A stretch of 64,000 bases of DNA, from the NCBI GenBank assembly GCA_016000265.1, contig JAECRL010000002.1, positions 1-64,000 of the forward strand. The letters run 5' to 3'. The position numbers and the translations under genes are program-made. The notes below the pieces were generated by a model. The model saw nothing but the letters and a program-made list of their open reading frames with translations. It was not told where the DNA came from and did no database searches. Source of the stretch: Burkholderiales bacterium (GTDB lineage: Bacteria > Pseudomonadota > Gammaproteobacteria > Burkholderiales > Burkholderiaceae_C). Positions 29,572-39,743 of this stretch are shown here, piece after piece (the stretch's first letter is position 1; each line of letters begins with the position of its first letter).

Positions 29572-30774
29572 ATGTTTCTGCACGTTGACGCCTACCCCGG
29601 CGACCCCATCCTCACGCTGAACGAAGATTTCCAGAAGGACCCCCGTCAGGACAAGATCAACCTGTCCATCGGCATCTACTTCGACAACGAAGGCCGCTTG
29701 CCGGTGATGGGCGCGGTGCGCGAGGCCGAGTCGGCCCTGCTGTCGAACATCGGCCCCAAGCCCTACCTGCCGATGACGGGGCACGTGGGCTACCGCCAGG
29801 CCGTGCAGGAGTTGCTGTTCGGCGCCGACCACGAGGCGGTGAAGGGCGGGCGCATCGCCACGATCCAGACCCTGGGGGGCTCGGGCGGCCTGAAGGTCGG
29901 GGGGGACTTCCTCAAGCGCTACTTCCCCGACTCGCAGGTGTGGGTGAGCGACCCGACCTGGGACAACCACCGCGCCATGTTCGAAGGCGCGGGTTTCCAG
30001 GTCAACACCTACCCGTATTACGACGCGGCCACCAAGGGCCTGAAGTTCGACGCCATGCTGGCCGCCATCGACGCGCTGCCGGCCCAGAGCATCGTGCTGC
30101 TGCACGCCTGCTGCCACAACCCCACCGGCGTGGACCTCAACAACGCGCAATGGACGCAGCTCATCGAGGTGCTGAAAAAGCGCCGGCTGTTGCCCTACCT
30201 CGACATCGCCTACCAGGGCTTCGGTGACGGCATCGAGGAAGACGCTTTCGCCCTGCGCGCGCTGGCCGATGCGGGCGTGAGCTTCTTCGTGGCCAACTCG
30301 TTTTCCAAGAGCTTTTCCTTGTACGGCGAACGCGTGGGCGGCCTCAGCGTCGTCTGCCCGGACAAGGCGCAGGCCCAGCTGGTGCTGGGTCAATTGATGG
30401 CAGCGGTGCGCCGCAACTACTCCAGCCCGCCCACGCATGGTGCGCAGATCGTGGCCCGCGTGCTGCAGTCGGCCGAGCTGCGCCAGCTGTGGTCCGACGA
30501 GCTGAGTGAGATGCGCCAGCGCATCCAGGTGATGCGCCAGCGGCTGCACGACGGCGTGGTGGCGAAGCTGGCGCACCGCAAGCCGGGGCTGGATGTGCGC
30601 TACTTCATCGACCAGCGCGGCATGTTCAGCTACACGGGGGTGTCGCCCGAGCAGGCCGACGCGCTGCGCACCGAGCACGGCGTGTACGTGCTGCGCTCGG
30701 GCCGCATGTGCGCCGCGGGCCTGAACGCGAACAACGTGGACCGCGTGGCCGCGGCCTTCGCTGCTGTGCTCTGA
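29572..30774 (+). CDS. Aromatic amino acid aminotransferase (TyrB/AspC family)
   Basis: This 400-residue class I PLP-dependent aminotransferase has the Schiff-base lysine K246 in [15 protein letters not shown]. The substrate and cofactor motifs [14 protein letters not shown] and [14 protein letters not shown] fit the aspartate/tyrosine aminotransferase subgroup. The carboxylate-binding arginine is in [10 protein letters not shown]. It interconverts aromatic (and probably dicarboxylic) amino acids and 2-oxoacids in the cytosol. It stands alone, divergent from the diguanylate cyclase and convergent with the EAL gene. Confidence 0.95.
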   Translation: MFLHVDAYPGDPILTLNEDFQKDPRQDKINLSIGIYFDNEGRLPVMGAVREAESALLSNIGPKPYLPMTGHVGYRQAVQELLFGADHEAVKGGRIATIQTLGGSGGLKVGGDFLKRYFPDSQVWVSDPTWDNHRAMFEGAGFQVNTYPYYDAATKGLKFDAMLAAIDALPAQSIVLLHACCHNPTGVDLNNAQWTQLIEVLKKRRLLPYLDIAYQGFGDGIEEDAFALRALADAGVSFFVANSFSKSFSLYGERVGGLSVVCPDKAQAQLVLGQLMAAVRRNYSSPPTHGAQIVARVLQSAELRQLWSDELSEMRQRIQVMRQRLHDGVVAKLAHRKPGLDVRYFIDQRGMFSYTGVSPEQADALRTEHGVYVLRSGRMCAAGLNANNVDRVAAAFAAVL

Positions 30775-30814
30775 CGCTGCTGCGGGGTGTTTGGGCCCCC
30801 GCCTCAGCACCCGC

Positions 30815-31675
30815 TCATGGCCGCCTCAGGAGGGCCGGGTTCACGGTGGCCCGCGCTTTGAACGCCGGCTTGGCAAACAGGTAGCCCTGCATGAGGTGGA
30901 TGCCGGCGTCCATCAGGAAGTCTCGCTCCGAGGTCGTCTCCACGCCCTCGGCGATCACCTCGATCTGCATCTCGGCGCACAGGCGCGTGAGGTGCTTGAC
31001 GATGGCCTGCCTGGGGGCGGACCGCTCCACGCCCCGGATCAGGTCCATGTCGATCTTGATCAGGTCGGGCTGGAAGTCCACCAGCAGCCGCAGCCCGGCG
31101 TAGCCCGCGCCGAAGTCATCGATGGCGGTCTTGAAGCCGATGCGCTTGTATTCGCGCAGGATCTGGGCGAACCAGGGGCCGTCCTCCACGCGCTCGCCCT
31201 CGGTCACCTCGAAGATGATCCGCTCGACCGGGAAGCCGTGGGCCCGGGCCGCGGCCAGGGTGGTGCGGATGCACAGCTCCGGTTTGTAGATGGCGTTGGG
31301 CAGGAAGTTGATGGAGACGTGCTCGGTGATGCCCAGCTCGGCGGCGCCCTTGATGGCCTTGACGCGGCAGGCCTGGTCGAAGCGGTAGCGGTTGTCCTCG
31401 GTCACCTGGGCCAGCACCGACGCGGCGCTTTCCCCGCCCGGGCCGCGCACCAGCGCCTCGTGGGCGAAGACGAGGCCGCTCTCCAGGTTCACGATGGGCT
31501 GGAAGGCGTACTCGAAATCGAAGCCCACGCGCTCGCCTCGCCCACAATCCAGGCAGTCTCGGGCCGAGCCTTCCAGGGCGACGAAGTCACTCGGGAAGCC
31601 GCTGGGCCCATGGGGGTGGATTGCGACGGGTTGGGGCACGTGGATCGCCTCTTGAGTTGGAGCCTGCAGGGTCAT
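30815..31675 (-). CDS. EAL-domain c-di-GMP phosphodiesterase
   Basis: This 286-residue protein is nearly all EAL domain (about 45-285). The catalytic residues look intact: EALVRG, NFLPNAIY, the glutamate of EVTEGE, the DDFGAGYAGL aspartates, KIDMDLIRG and the late EGVET. Upstream is a short cysteine motif CLDCGRGE (about 40-47) that could bind metal or act as a redox switch. No membrane segment is present. It starts 48 bp downstream of the Cache chemoreceptor on the same strand, which suggests cotranscription and a link between taxis signalling and c-di-GMP breakdown. Confidence 0.92.
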   Translation of the reverse strand: MTLQAPTQEAIHVPQPVAIHPHGPSGFPSDFVALEGSARDCLDCGRGERVGFDFEYAFQPIVNLESGLVFAHEALVRGPGGESAASVLAQVTEDNRYRFDQACRVKAIKGAAELGITEHVSINFLPNAIYKPELCIRTTLAAARAHGFPVERIIFEVTEGERVEDGPWFAQILREYKRIGFKTAIDDFGAGYAGLRLLVDFQPDLIKIDMDLIRGVERSAPRQAIVKHLTRLCAEMQIEVIAEGVETTSERDFLMDAGIHLMQGYLFAKPAFKARATVNPALLRRP

Positions 31676-31723
31676 CGGCCGTTGCCCGGCGCAACTTGAG
31701 CAGGCTCAGCCCAATCAAATCAA

Positions 31724-33295
31724 TCAGCTCACTTGGGCCAGCTTGAAGCGGCCCACCACCCGCGCCAGGGACTCGGCCTGATCTTTCAAGCTGCCGGCGG
31801 CCGCCGCCGACTGCTCGACCAGGGCCGCGTTCTGTTGCGTCATCTCGTCGAGCTGCGTCACCGCCGAGTGGATGGTGCCCACACCCTGGCTTTGCTCCTG
31901 CGTGGCGTGGGCGATGCCGTGGATCAGGCCGGCCACCCGGTCGACCGAGGCCACGATGGACTGCATGGTCTGGCCGGCGTCGTGCACCAGGGCCGCGCCC
32001 GACTCGACGTGCTCGGTGGAGGCCTGGATCAGGCTCTTGATCTCGCGCGCGGCGTTGGCCGAACGCTGCGCCAGGGTGCGCACCTCGCCAGCCACGACCG
32101 CGAAGCCGCGTCCTTGTTCGCCCGCCCGCGCGGCCTCCACCGCGGCGTTGAGCGCCAGGATGTTGGTCTGGAAGGCGATGCCGTCGATGACGGTGATGAT
32201 GTCCGTGATCTTGCGCGCGCTGCCGTGGATGGCCTCCATGGTGTTGACCACCTGGGCCACGACCTCGCCGCCGCGGCGCGCCTGGTTGGCGGCGTCGGAG
32301 GCCATCTCCTGCGCGGACGTCGAGGACTGCGCGTTGAGCGTCACCGTGCCGCTGAGCTGCTCCATCGACGAGGCGGTGTGCTGCAGGCGGGAGGCCGCTT
32401 GCTCCGTGCGGTGGTTGAGGTCCTGGTTGCCCACGGCGATCTGGTGGCTGGCCAGCGCGACGTTGTCGACGCTGTCGCGCACCTGGCCGAGGGTGAGGCT
32501 GAGCTGCTGGCCCATGCGGTCCATGGCCTTGAGCAGGCGCGAGATCTCGTTGTCGCCCTGCGCCAGGGGGTGGGCCTCGCTGGAGACGCCGAGGTCCCCC
32601 TGCGCGATGGCCTCGGCCCGGTCGACGGCTTCGTGCACGCCGCGGCTGAGTTCGCGGGCGGTCCACTCGCTGGCGCCCCACACGATCAGGGCGATCAACA
32701 GGGTGAACGCCACGCTGCCGATCACCTGGGCGCGGAAGGCGTTTTCCAGGTCGTCGATGTAGAGCCCGGAGCCGACGACCCAGCGCCACGGCGCGAAGGC
32801 CTTGACGTAGGAGACCTTGTCGACCGGCGCCTCCACGCCGGGCTTGGGCCACTGGTAGGACACGAAGCCCGCACCGGCCTGGCGGGCCACGTCGTTGAAG
32901 CGCTGGAAGAGGTAGACCCCGTTGGGGTCCTTCATCTCGTTGACGTTCTGGCCGTTGAGCTGGGGCTTGATCGGGTGGTGGATCATGCGACCGTCGAGGT
33001 CGTTGACCCAGAAGTACTCGGTCTTGCCGTAGCGCAGGCGGTCGATGGCCGAGAGGGCCTGCTGCTGGGCGGCTTCGGGGCTGAGCTTGCCGGCTTCGGC
33101 CTGGGCGTGCGCCCATTGCACGACGGCGTGCGCGACCTCCACGGTCTGCTGCACGGCCGTGCGCCGGTCATCGAGTTTTTGTTGGTAGGCCGTCCACATC
33201 AGTCCCAGGGACACGGCCAGCAGGCCGAAGACGGAGAAGAAGGCGAGCATGCGCAGGCGCGCTGCCACGCTGAGTTGTTGGAACCAGGTCAACAT
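31724..33295 (-). CDS. Transmembrane chemoreceptor with single Cache domain
   Basis: This 523-residue receptor has TM1 (about 14-34), a periplasmic sCache_2-type domain (35-185) with the hallmark [18 protein letters not shown] and [19 protein letters not shown]2 (about 190-212), HAMP, and an MA signalling domain. The tip is the standard [20 protein letters not shown]. It ends FKLAQVS and lacks the CheR pentapeptide. sCache_2 domains usually bind small organic acids; the ligand here is unknown. A longer frame exists upstream, but MLTWFQQLS at 33295 starts just before TM1. No strong ribosome site is visible. The EAL gene follows 48 bp downstream. Confidence 0.9.
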   Translation of the reverse strand: MLTWFQQLSVAARLRMLAFFSVFGLLAVSLGLMWTAYQQKLDDRRTAVQQTVEVAHAVVQWAHAQAEAGKLSPEAAQQQALSAIDRLRYGKTEYFWVNDLDGRMIHHPIKPQLNGQNVNEMKDPNGVYLFQRFNDVARQAGAGFVSYQWPKPGVEAPVDKVSYVKAFAPWRWVVGSGLYIDDLENAFRAQVIGSVAFTLLIALIVWGASEWTARELSRGVHEAVDRAEAIAQGDLGVSSEAHPLAQGDNEISRLLKAMDRMGQQLSLTLGQVRDSVDNVALASHQIAVGNQDLNHRTEQAASRLQHTASSMEQLSGTVTLNAQSSTSAQEMASDAANQARRGGEVVAQVVNTMEAIHGSARKITDIITVIDGIAFQTNILALNAAVEAARAGEQGRGFAVVAGEVRTLAQRSANAAREIKSLIQASTEHVESGAALVHDAGQTMQSIVASVDRVAGLIHGIAHATQEQSQGVGTIHSAVTQLDEMTQQNAALVEQSAAAAGSLKDQAESLARVVGRFKLAQVS

Positions 33296-33535
33296 GTGCT
33301 TGTGATACCCATCGAGGAGGAACAAAGCCTCGGTCGGATGCCTCACCGGTCCGCCCGGTGAACGCGTGGCTGGTGCCGCCCCGTGATGAGGTGACACGCC
33401 CGTCCGAGGCGGCTGCCAGCGGGGCGCACATGTGCCCCCTGGTTTGCCCATGTTGATCGAAGGGGTGTTAACCGAAGCCCGGAAATGAACGGGTTTACCC
33501 GCCCAAGTTCGACGCCAGTCCCACTCAGGCCACGC

Positions 33536-34096
33536 TCACGCCTCGGGGCCCATCAGCTTGAGCGGCGCGATCTCGACGGTTTCTTCGCCGTCGTTGACCC
33601 ACACGGTGCCGTCCTGCACGGTGAACTGCAGCTGCATGCTGCGCGTGGCCAGCTTGGCCAGGGCCTGGCTCTGCTCGTGCGGCACCTGCCAGACGGTCAG
33701 GTTCTGCGCCCGGGTGAGCTTGTTGGCGATGCCGCTCCACCACACCGGGGTGCTGCTCTGGAAGGCGTAAAGGCTGACCTTGCGCGCGCGTCCGGCGGCC
33801 TTCATCAGGCGCTTGTCGTCGGGCTGGCCGACTTCCACCCAATGCAGGATCTCGTCGGAGAAGTTCTTGTGCCACAGCGCCGGCTCGTCGGGCTCCCACA
33901 TGTCCTTGGCGAGCTCCAGCGTGCCCTCCGAGGTGTCGGCCGGCCAGTTCAGGGCCAGGGCCAGCACGCGGATCATCATGCGCTCGTCGGCTTCGGAGGG
34001 GTGGCGCGCGATGGTCATGGCCGTGTCGGCGTAGACGTGGCGGTCCATGTCGGCCAGCTGAATCTGGGCCTTGTAGATGGTGGCTTTGAGTGCCAT
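33536..34096 (-). CDS. YaeQ family protein
   Basis: This 186-residue protein begins MALKATIYKAQIQLADMDRH and carries the YaeQ features YADTAMTIARHPSEADERMM, WVEVGQPDDKRLMKA and the conserved late segment LQFTVQDGTVWV. The fold belongs to the PD-(D/E)XK nuclease-like superfamily, but the biochemical role is not settled. Its E. coli relative was described as a suppressor of rfaH defects. Length is as expected. It is the third gene of a run with the isomerase-like and lipase-like genes (gaps 24 and 61 bp). The 240-bp gap downstream to the receptor start holds no gene. Confidence 0.92.
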   Translation of the reverse strand: MALKATIYKAQIQLADMDRHVYADTAMTIARHPSEADERMMIRVLALALNWPADTSEGTLELAKDMWEPDEPALWHKNFSDEILHWVEVGQPDDKRLMKAAGRARKVSLYAFQSSTPVWWSGIANKLTRAQNLTVWQVPHEQSQALAKLATRSMQLQFTVQDGTVWVNDGEETVEIAPLKLMGPEA

Positions 34097-34157
34097 GGGG
34101 TGCTTGAGGAGGAGGCAAAAGGGCGGCGACATGCCAACCCTCGATCATCCTCCTTTT

Positions 34158-35036
34158 TCAGCGGCCCACGTGCTGGGCCAGCCAGTCGCTGAGGGCCTGC
34201 AGCACCTCGCCTTGTTCGACCTCGTTGAAGATCTCGTGCGACAGCGTGGGCCAGGGGCGGTGTTGCACCACGCTGGCGGGGGCGCTGCGGGCGAACTCGG
34301 CCGAGCCCTCGGGCCGCACGCAGCGGTCCTGGCCGCCCCACATGATGAGCGTGGGCGTGGCCCACTGGGGGGCGCGCTGGCGCACGACCTCGCCGGCTTC
34401 CAGCAGCCACGAGCTCAGGCGGCCGGTGACGCGGTCGTGCACGAGCGGGTCCGCCAGGTAGGCGGCCACGGTGGCGGGGTTGTGGCAGATCCAGGCGGGC
34501 TGCAGGCCGTTGGAGACGGCCACGTCCGGGGTGAGCTGGCCGATGGTGGCCAGCAGCAGCTTTTGCACCTGGCTGATCGGGATGGCCAGCGCGGGGGACG
34601 ACAGCACCAGGGCGTCCACCGGTCGGGCCCAGGTGACGGCCTCGGTTGAGGGGGTCGGCTGGGCCAGGGCCGCCACGAATCGCGCCGCGATGGCGCCGCC
34701 CAGGCTGTGGCCCAGCAGCACCAGCGGGCGCCCGGGGTAGGCGCGCCGGGTGGCGTCGACCACCGCAGCGAGGTCATGCAGGAAGTCGTGGTGGTCCTGG
34801 AGGGCGCCGCGTTTGCCTGGGGAGCGACCGTGTCCTCGGTGGTCGAAGGCCGCCACCGCCCAGCCGTGCTGGTTGAGGTGCTTGGCCACGTGTGCGTAGC
34901 GCCCGCCGTGTTCGCCCAGGCCGTGCACGATCAGCACGACCCCGGGGGCCGGGCGGGCACCGGCCAGCGGCCAGTGGTGGGTGACGAGGTCCAGGCCGTC
35001 GCGGGTGCGGACGGTGGAGGGGAAGTCGACCAGCAT
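34158..35036 (-). CDS. Monoacylglycerol lipase-like alpha/beta hydrolase
   Basis: This 292-residue hydrolase of the serine aminopeptidase S33/lysophospholipase type has the oxyanion motif VHGLGEHGGRY, nucleophile Ser in LLGHSLGGAIAARF, catalytic Asp in MWGGQDRCVRP and His in LSHEIFNE. It should cleave monoacylglycerols or lysophospholipids in the cytosol. An ATG six codons further up exists, but AAAGGAG lies eight bases before the ATG at 35036, so that start is chosen. It follows the isomerase-like gene by 24 bp. Confidence 0.85.
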   Translation of the reverse strand: MLVDFPSTVRTRDGLDLVTHHWPLAGARPAPGVVLIVHGLGEHGGRYAHVAKHLNQHGWAVAAFDHRGHGRSPGKRGALQDHHDFLHDLAAVVDATRRAYPGRPLVLLGHSLGGAIAARFVAALAQPTPSTEAVTWARPVDALVLSSPALAIPISQVQKLLLATIGQLTPDVAVSNGLQPAWICHNPATVAAYLADPLVHDRVTGRLSSWLLEAGEVVRQRAPQWATPTLIMWGGQDRCVRPEGSAEFARSAPASVVQHRPWPTLSHEIFNEVEQGEVLQALSDWLAQHVGR

Positions 35037-35060
35037 GACGTGTACTCCTTTCATGGCGGA

Positions 35061-35933
35061 TCAAGGTGCGCGGTTCGCTGCGCGCAACCAGCCCAGTCCG
35101 GCCGTGGTGGCCTGACCGGGGGCATCGGCTTGGGGTGCGCGGCGCGGGCGGTACTCGCAGCCGATCCAGCCGGCCCAGCCCAGCCGCCTGAGTTCGGCGA
35201 AGACCCAGGGGTGGCTGAGTTCGCCTTCGTCGGGTTCGCCCCGGTCGGGCACGGCGGCGATCTGCAGGTGACCCACCTGGCCGGATGGCAGCCAGCGCCG
35301 CAGGTTCATGCTCACGTCGCCTTCGACGATCTGGCAATGGTATAGGTCCATCTGGACCTGCAGGTGCGGCGAGCCGATGCGCTGGATCAACCCGTGTGCC
35401 TGCGCCTGGTGGGTCAGCAGGTAGCCGGGCATGTCGCGCGGGTTGATGGGCTCGATGGTCAGGTGGCGCCCCGCGGCGGCGGCCTGCTCGGCGGCCCAGC
35501 GCAGGTTGGCTTCATAGGTGCGCCAGGAGGTGGCGAGGGCGGCCTGGGCGTCGGCCCGCGCGGTGGGGGCCGATGGCGCGCACAAGCCGGCCATGACGTG
35601 GATGCGGGGGCAGCCCAGCGCCTCGGCCCGATCGAGGGCGGACAGCAGGTGGGTGCGGAAGTCGGCCTCGCGGCCCGGCACGCCGGCCAGGCCGCGCTCG
35701 CCCGCGGCCCAGTCGCCCGGCTCGGCGTTGAAGAGCACCAGCGCCAGGCCGTTGTCGGCCAGGCGGGCGCGGAGCTCGCCGGTGGGGTGCTCGTGCGGGA
35801 AGAGGCATTCCACGCCGGTGAAGCCGTCGCGGGCGGCCGCATCGAGGCGCGCCAGGAAGGGCAGGTCGGTGTAGAGCCAGGAGAGGTTGGCGGCGAAACG
35901 CAAGGGGTCGGGCCGGGCGAGGGGGGGTGACAT
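35061..35933 (-). CDS. Hydroxypyruvate isomerase-like TIM-barrel protein
   Basis: This 290-residue xylose-isomerase-like TIM barrel has RFAANLSWLYTDLPFLARLD at the N-terminus, GFTGVECLFPHE, the catalytic glutamate region LTIEPINPRDMPGYLL and the metal-site segments MDLYHCQIVEGD and VGHLQIAAVPDRGEPDEGEL. This pattern matches the Hyi/OtnI family (hydroxypyruvate or 2-oxo-tetronate isomerase). No glyoxylate carboligase or tartronate reductase gene is adjacent, so the exact substrate is open. The start at 35933 (MSPPLARPD) is inferred from homology. Confidence 0.87.
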   Translation of the reverse strand: MSPPLARPDPLRFAANLSWLYTDLPFLARLDAAARDGFTGVECLFPHEHPTGELRARLADNGLALVLFNAEPGDWAAGERGLAGVPGREADFRTHLLSALDRAEALGCPRIHVMAGLCAPSAPTARADAQAALATSWRTYEANLRWAAEQAAAAGRHLTIEPINPRDMPGYLLTHQAQAHGLIQRIGSPHLQVQMDLYHCQIVEGDVSMNLRRWLPSGQVGHLQIAAVPDRGEPDEGELSHPWVFAELRRLGWAGWIGCEYRPRRAPQADAPGQATTAGLGWLRAANRAP

Positions 35934-35994
35934 GGGGCGGGTGCACGTCGACTGAAGCAGGCGGCAGCAGCCTAGCACCTTGAGCGGGTGAGGC

Positions 35995-36021
35995 AAAAAA
36001 AAGGCGCCGTCTCGCGGCGCC
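35995..36021 (-). terminator. Rho-independent terminator downstream of DWETF receptor
   Basis: On the minus strand a GGCGCCG/CGGCGCC hairpin (arms 36003-36009 and 36015-36021, 5-nt loop) is followed by eight T (35995-36002). It lies about 43 bp after the receptor stop. Confidence 0.9.
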
Positions 36022-36063
36022 CTGTGTGCAGGCCTGTTTGCTGGCCTGTGCCCACGAGGGGGC

Positions 36064-37989
36064 TCAGAAGGTTTCCCAGTCTCCGTCGTCGTGCGCGGTG
36101 GTGGCCGGGGTGAAGCTGGCGGGCGTGGCCGCGGCGGTGGCGCCCGCGGTGGCGGCGGGTTTGGCCGGCTTGCTTGTGTTGGCGGAGGCGTGGGCAGGGG
36201 CGTTGGCAGGTGGGCTGGCCTTGGCGCTGGCCTGGGGCGCCACCTTGGCGGCCGCGGCGATCGGGGTCGGCGCGTGGGGGCGCGATGGGGACGATGGCGA
36301 GGACGACGGCGAGGACAGCGCAGATGAGGTCGAAGCGGTGGAGGCGAGGGCCGCCTTGGCGCCGTGGCCGCCCGCGGCCTTGGCCGTCACCTCGGGTGCG
36401 TCGTGCGCAGCCGACGAGGAGGCGGGTTCGGTCGCGGCCTTGGGCGCGGGTGCCTGCGTGTGGTTGTGCGTGTTGGCGTGCGAACCCAGCTTGAAGGCCG
36501 ACACCGCCGAGGCCAGGCGCGTGGCCTGCTCCTTGAGGCTCTCGGCCGCCGCGGCGGACTGCTCCACCAGCGCGGCGTTTTGCTGCGTCATCTGGTCGAG
36601 CTGCGTCACCGACACGTTGACCGTGCCGATGCCCTGGCTCTGCTCGGTCGACGCCGCGCTGATCTCGCCGATGATGTCCGACACGCGCTGCACGCTGGTC
36701 AGGATCTCGACCATCGAGTGGCCGGCGTCCTGCACCAGCTTCGAGCCGGACTCGACCTTCTCGCTGGAGGCGTTGATCAGCGTCTTGATTTCCTTGGCGG
36801 CGTTGGCCGAGCGCTGCGCCAGGGTGCGCACCTCGCCGGCCACGACCGCGAAGCCGCGGCCTTGTTCACCCGCGCGGGCGGCTTCGACGGCGGCGTTCAG
36901 CGCCAGGATGTTGGTCTGGAAGGCGATGCCATCGATGACGGTGATGATGTCCGTGATCTTGCGGCTGGCGCCGTCGATCTCCGACATGTTGGCCACGACC
37001 TGCGAGACGATCTGCTCACCGCGCTGAGCGGCGGTGGCCGCACCCGAAGCCAGCTGGTTGGCCTGGCGGGCGGCGTCGGCGCTCTGGCGCACGGTGCCGG
37101 TCAGCTCCTCCATGGAACTGGCGGTTTGCTGCAGGTTCGAGGCGGTGTGCTCGGTGCGGCTGGAGAGGTCCTGGTTGCCCGTGGCGATCTCGCTGGAGGC
37201 CGTCGAGATCGAGTCGGTGGCCTGGCGGATGACGCTGATGGTGTCGCGCAGCTTGTGCGTCATCGACACCACCGAGGCGCGCAGCGAGTCGGTGTCGCCC
37301 GCCTGGTGGTGCAGTTGCATGTCCAGGTGGCCGTCGGCGATGCGGCTGACCATGTCGCGCAGGGTGCTGGGCTCGTCGCCCAGGTCCTTCCAGACGGAGG
37401 ACACGATGGCCGCAGACGCCACACCCAGCACGCCCAGCACGATCACGCCGGTCAGCAGGGTCACCCACAGGTTGGTGTCCACCCCCGCGCGGGCCGAGGC
37501 TTGCGAGGCGTCGATGGCCCCCTTGGCCGAGGCCTTGTGCTCATCCAGCAGCTTTTGCAGCGTGCCCAGCGAGCTTTGCATCTTGGTGAGCTGCTCGCCC
37601 GGGGGCTGCTGCGTCAGCAGGGCGCGCGTGGCGCCGATGGCCGACGACTGGTAGTCCTCGAAGGCCGAGCCCAGCGCCTTGGCCACCTCGGCCTTCTCGG
37701 GCAGCTTGCCCATCTCGGCGAGGGCCTGCTTGGCGGCCGAGACCATGGCGTCGGTTTCTTTGAGCTTGTCGGCTTCGCCTTCGGCGGCGGCGGTCTGCAG
37801 GGTCAGGCGCAGCTGCTCGGCGCTGCGGTCCACGGTCTGGACGTGGGCCATGTGCGGGTTGTCGACCTGGTGCAGGCGCTCCAGCACCCCCGAGGTGCGT
37901 TCACCGACCACGAAACTGACGGTGATGCCAACCACGAAGACGGCCGCTGCGCTGATGGGCAGCATCCAGATTTTGGTGCGAAAGTTCAT
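36064..37989 (-). CDS. Transmembrane chemoreceptor ending in CheR-tethering DWETF
   Basis: This 641-residue receptor has TM1 (about 8-30), a four-helix-bundle periplasmic domain (31-190), TM2 (about 190-212), HAMP, and an MA domain with tip [21 protein letters not shown] roughly 105-residue tail rich in Ala, Pro, Ser and Thr follows, and the last five residues are DWETF. This matches the xWExF pentapeptide that in Tsr and Tar (NWETF) binds the CheR beta-subdomain; the long tail would be the flexible tether. AGGAGTCAAG precedes the ATG at 37989. A sigma-28-like -10 lies 59 bp upstream and a terminator follows. Confidence 0.93.
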   Translation of the reverse strand: MNFRTKIWMLPISAAAVFVVGITVSFVVGERTSGVLERLHQVDNPHMAHVQTVDRSAEQLRLTLQTAAAEGEADKLKETDAMVSAAKQALAEMGKLPEKAEVAKALGSAFEDYQSSAIGATRALLTQQPPGEQLTKMQSSLGTLQKLLDEHKASAKGAIDASQASARAGVDTNLWVTLLTGVIVLGVLGVASAAIVSSVWKDLGDEPSTLRDMVSRIADGHLDMQLHHQAGDTDSLRASVVSMTHKLRDTISVIRQATDSISTASSEIATGNQDLSSRTEHTASNLQQTASSMEELTGTVRQSADAARQANQLASGAATAAQRGEQIVSQVVANMSEIDGASRKITDIITVIDGIAFQTNILALNAAVEAARAGEQGRGFAVVAGEVRTLAQRSANAAKEIKTLINASSEKVESGSKLVQDAGHSMVEILTSVQRVSDIIGEISAASTEQSQGIGTVNVSVTQLDQMTQQNAALVEQSAAAAESLKEQATRLASAVSAFKLGSHANTHNHTQAPAPKAATEPASSSAAHDAPEVTAKAAGGHGAKAALASTASTSSALSSPSSSPSSPSRPHAPTPIAAAAKVAPQASAKASPPANAPAHASANTSKPAKPAATAGATAAATPASFTPATTAHDDGDWETF

Positions 37990-38047
37990 CTTGACTCCTG
38001 CGAGGGGGACGGGCACGCAGACAGATCCACGGGCCATCACGGAGAGG

Positions 38048-38055
38048 CTATCGGC
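38048..38055 (-). promoter_or_regulatory. Candidate FliA (sigma-28) -10 for the DWETF receptor
   Basis: The minus strand reads GCCGATAG, seven of eight matches to the sigma-28 -10 GCCGATAA, 59 bp before the receptor ATG. The -35 region (TCAG at N15) is poor, so this is supported mainly by the -10 and by the same distance being seen upstream of the receptor at 42855. Confidence 0.45.
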
Positions 38056-38127
38056 ATGATGGCCGACCCTCTGAAGCGCAAAGGTGCAAAAAAGTCCGCC
38101 TTCCCCCGGCCTTTCCAAGGGCATTCC

Positions 38128-38133
38128 TACAAT
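38128..38133 (+). promoter_or_regulatory. -10 element directly before the AmpG-like start
   Basis: TACAAT is followed by only seven bases and then the ATG at 38141. Initiation at the usual distance would begin at or next to the start codon, giving a leaderless or nearly leaderless mRNA. No Shine-Dalgarno sequence is present. Confidence 0.4.
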
Positions 38134-38140
38134 CGGGGCC

Positions 38141-39667
38141 ATGTCACCTGCTCCCGTTGCCGACGCCAATCGGCCCGCCACCACCCGACGCCTGATGTTC
38201 TGGGTGGCCCTGCTGTACTTCTCCGAGGGCCTGCCCCTGGGGCTGTTCTATGACCTGCTTCCGGTGCACATGCGCCAGGCGGGGGTGGGCACGGCGGAGA
38301 TCGGCCTGCTCAGCCTGCTGGGCCTGGCCTGGACGGTGAAGTTCCTGTGGGCGCCCCTGGTGGACGCCTGGCGCCACCACAAGTTCTGGATGGCGGGGGC
38401 CAACGCCGGCATGGCCGCCGTGTTGCTGGCCTTGTCGACCCAGCCCGAGGCGCTGGGGCAGGGCGCGACCTGGCCCTGGGTGCTGCTGGCCGCTTTCACG
38501 GTGCTGTCGGCCACCAACGACATCGCCACCGACGGCTACACCATCGAGCTGCTGGCCAAGGGCCAGTACGGCGTGGCCAACGGGCTGCGCATCGGCTTCT
38601 ACCGCGTGGGCATGCTGGCCGCCGGCGGCATGCTGGTGCTGGCGGGCTGGATGGGCACCGCAACGCAGCCGGCCTGGTCGGTGGCCTACGCCGCGGGCGC
38701 CGCCCTGATGCTGCTCAACGCCGCCCTGATCCTGCTGGCGCCGCCCCAGCCCCCGGCGCCCCAGCGGCCGGCGGGGGCCGCGGCCGCCGAGTGGCTGGCC
38801 TTGCGGGCGCAGCCGCTGTGGCTGGTGGCGCTGGGGCTGGTCATGGTGGGGCTGCTGTGGCCGGTGCTGGGCCCGGTGGCCAAGGCGCTGCAGTGGTCGC
38901 CCGTGCTGGCCGTCAGCGGCACCTGGTGGTTCAAGGGCGCCGTGCCCGTGGGGCTGATGCTGCTGGGCGCCAGCCTGATGGTGAGCGCCGCGCGCAGCCC
39001 GCGCGCCCAGGCCCTGGCCGACGGCCCGGTCTTTGGCGCCTGGGTCGGCCTGCTGGCGCGCCCGGGCATGCTGGCCGTGCTCGTCTTCATCCTGCTCTTC
39101 AAGCTGGGCGACGCGGCCATGGGCTTCATGGTCAAACCCTTCTGGGTCGACGCCGGCTTCACGCCCGCCCAGATCGGTCTGGTCAGCGTCAACGTGGGCC
39201 TCATTTTGTCTATCGTGGGGGGGCTGATCGGCGGGATTTACGTGGACCGCGCCGGCATCTTCAAGGGCCTGTGGGTGCTGGGGCTGGCGCAGGCGCTGTC
39301 CAACCTGGCCTACGCCTGGGCGGCCTGGCAGGTCCCACACACCGAGCCTGGCATGCAAGTGAGTGCCTACTATCAAGGGGTGGTCTACGCCGCCAGCGCG
39401 CTGGAGAGCTTCACCGGCGGCCTGGGCACGGGCGCCTTCCTGGCCTTCCTGATGGGCATCACCCACAAGGCGCGGGCCACCACGGAGTACGCCATCCTGT
39501 CGTCGATCTTCGCGTTCTCGCGGGCGGTGGCGGGCTGGGCGGGCGGCCTGGGCGTCGAGCAGATGGGCTACCCGGTCTTCTTCCTGCTGACCTTTTTCCT
39601 GTCGTTTCCGGCTTACCTGCTGCTGCCGGCGGTTCGGCGTATGCTGGATCGCGCCGAGCCGCGTTGA
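38141..39667 (+). CDS. AmpG-like MFS transporter
   Basis: This 508-residue inner-membrane protein has about 12-14 hydrophobic helices. The N-terminal motif [24 protein letters not shown] and the segment [15 protein letters not shown] are typical of the AmpG/acetyl-CoA transporter (PAT) branch of the major facilitator superfamily; AmpG imports anhydro-muropeptides for wall recycling. Substrate is not provable here, and no ampD/ampR genes are adjacent. A larger frame starts at 38084, but homology begins near residue 10 of the chosen start, which follows a TACAAT box. The M48 protease gene lies 76 bp downstream. Confidence 0.85.
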   Translation: MSPAPVADANRPATTRRLMFWVALLYFSEGLPLGLFYDLLPVHMRQAGVGTAEIGLLSLLGLAWTVKFLWAPLVDAWRHHKFWMAGANAGMAAVLLALSTQPEALGQGATWPWVLLAAFTVLSATNDIATDGYTIELLAKGQYGVANGLRIGFYRVGMLAAGGMLVLAGWMGTATQPAWSVAYAAGAALMLLNAALILLAPPQPPAPQRPAGAAAAEWLALRAQPLWLVALGLVMVGLLWPVLGPVAKALQWSPVLAVSGTWWFKGAVPVGLMLLGASLMVSAARSPRAQALADGPVFGAWVGLLARPGMLAVLVFILLFKLGDAAMGFMVKPFWVDAGFTPAQIGLVSVNVGLILSIVGGLIGGIYVDRAGIFKGLWVLGLAQALSNLAYAWAAWQVPHTEPGMQVSAYYQGVVYAASALESFTGGLGTGAFLAFLMGITHKARATTEYAILSSIFAFSRAVAGWAGGLGVEQMGYPVFFLLTFFLSFPAYLLLPAVRRMLDRAEPR

Positions 39668-39743
39668 GTGAAGACGAGTGACGTCGCGTGACGCCGAGTG
39701 ACAGGTGTCCCGTCCAAGCCGCCCAGTTGAGTTGAGCCCCACC

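Noticed and set aside
27177-29588. Plus-strand open frame of about 800 codons opposite the GGDEF protein
   Set aside because: It is antisense to a complete GAF/PAS/GGDEF protein and consists of His/Gly/Gln-rich sequence typical of reversed GC-rich genes.
30782-30802. GC hairpin (GCGGGG/CCCCGC) between the aminotransferase and EAL genes
   Set aside because: The loop is long and no T-tract follows on either strand, so I do not call it a terminator.
31673-31699. FliA-like sequence (TCAAGTTG-N12-GCCGATGA) at the EAL gene start
   Set aside because: The -10 box contains the start codon itself, so initiation there would fall inside the coding region. It is probably chance.
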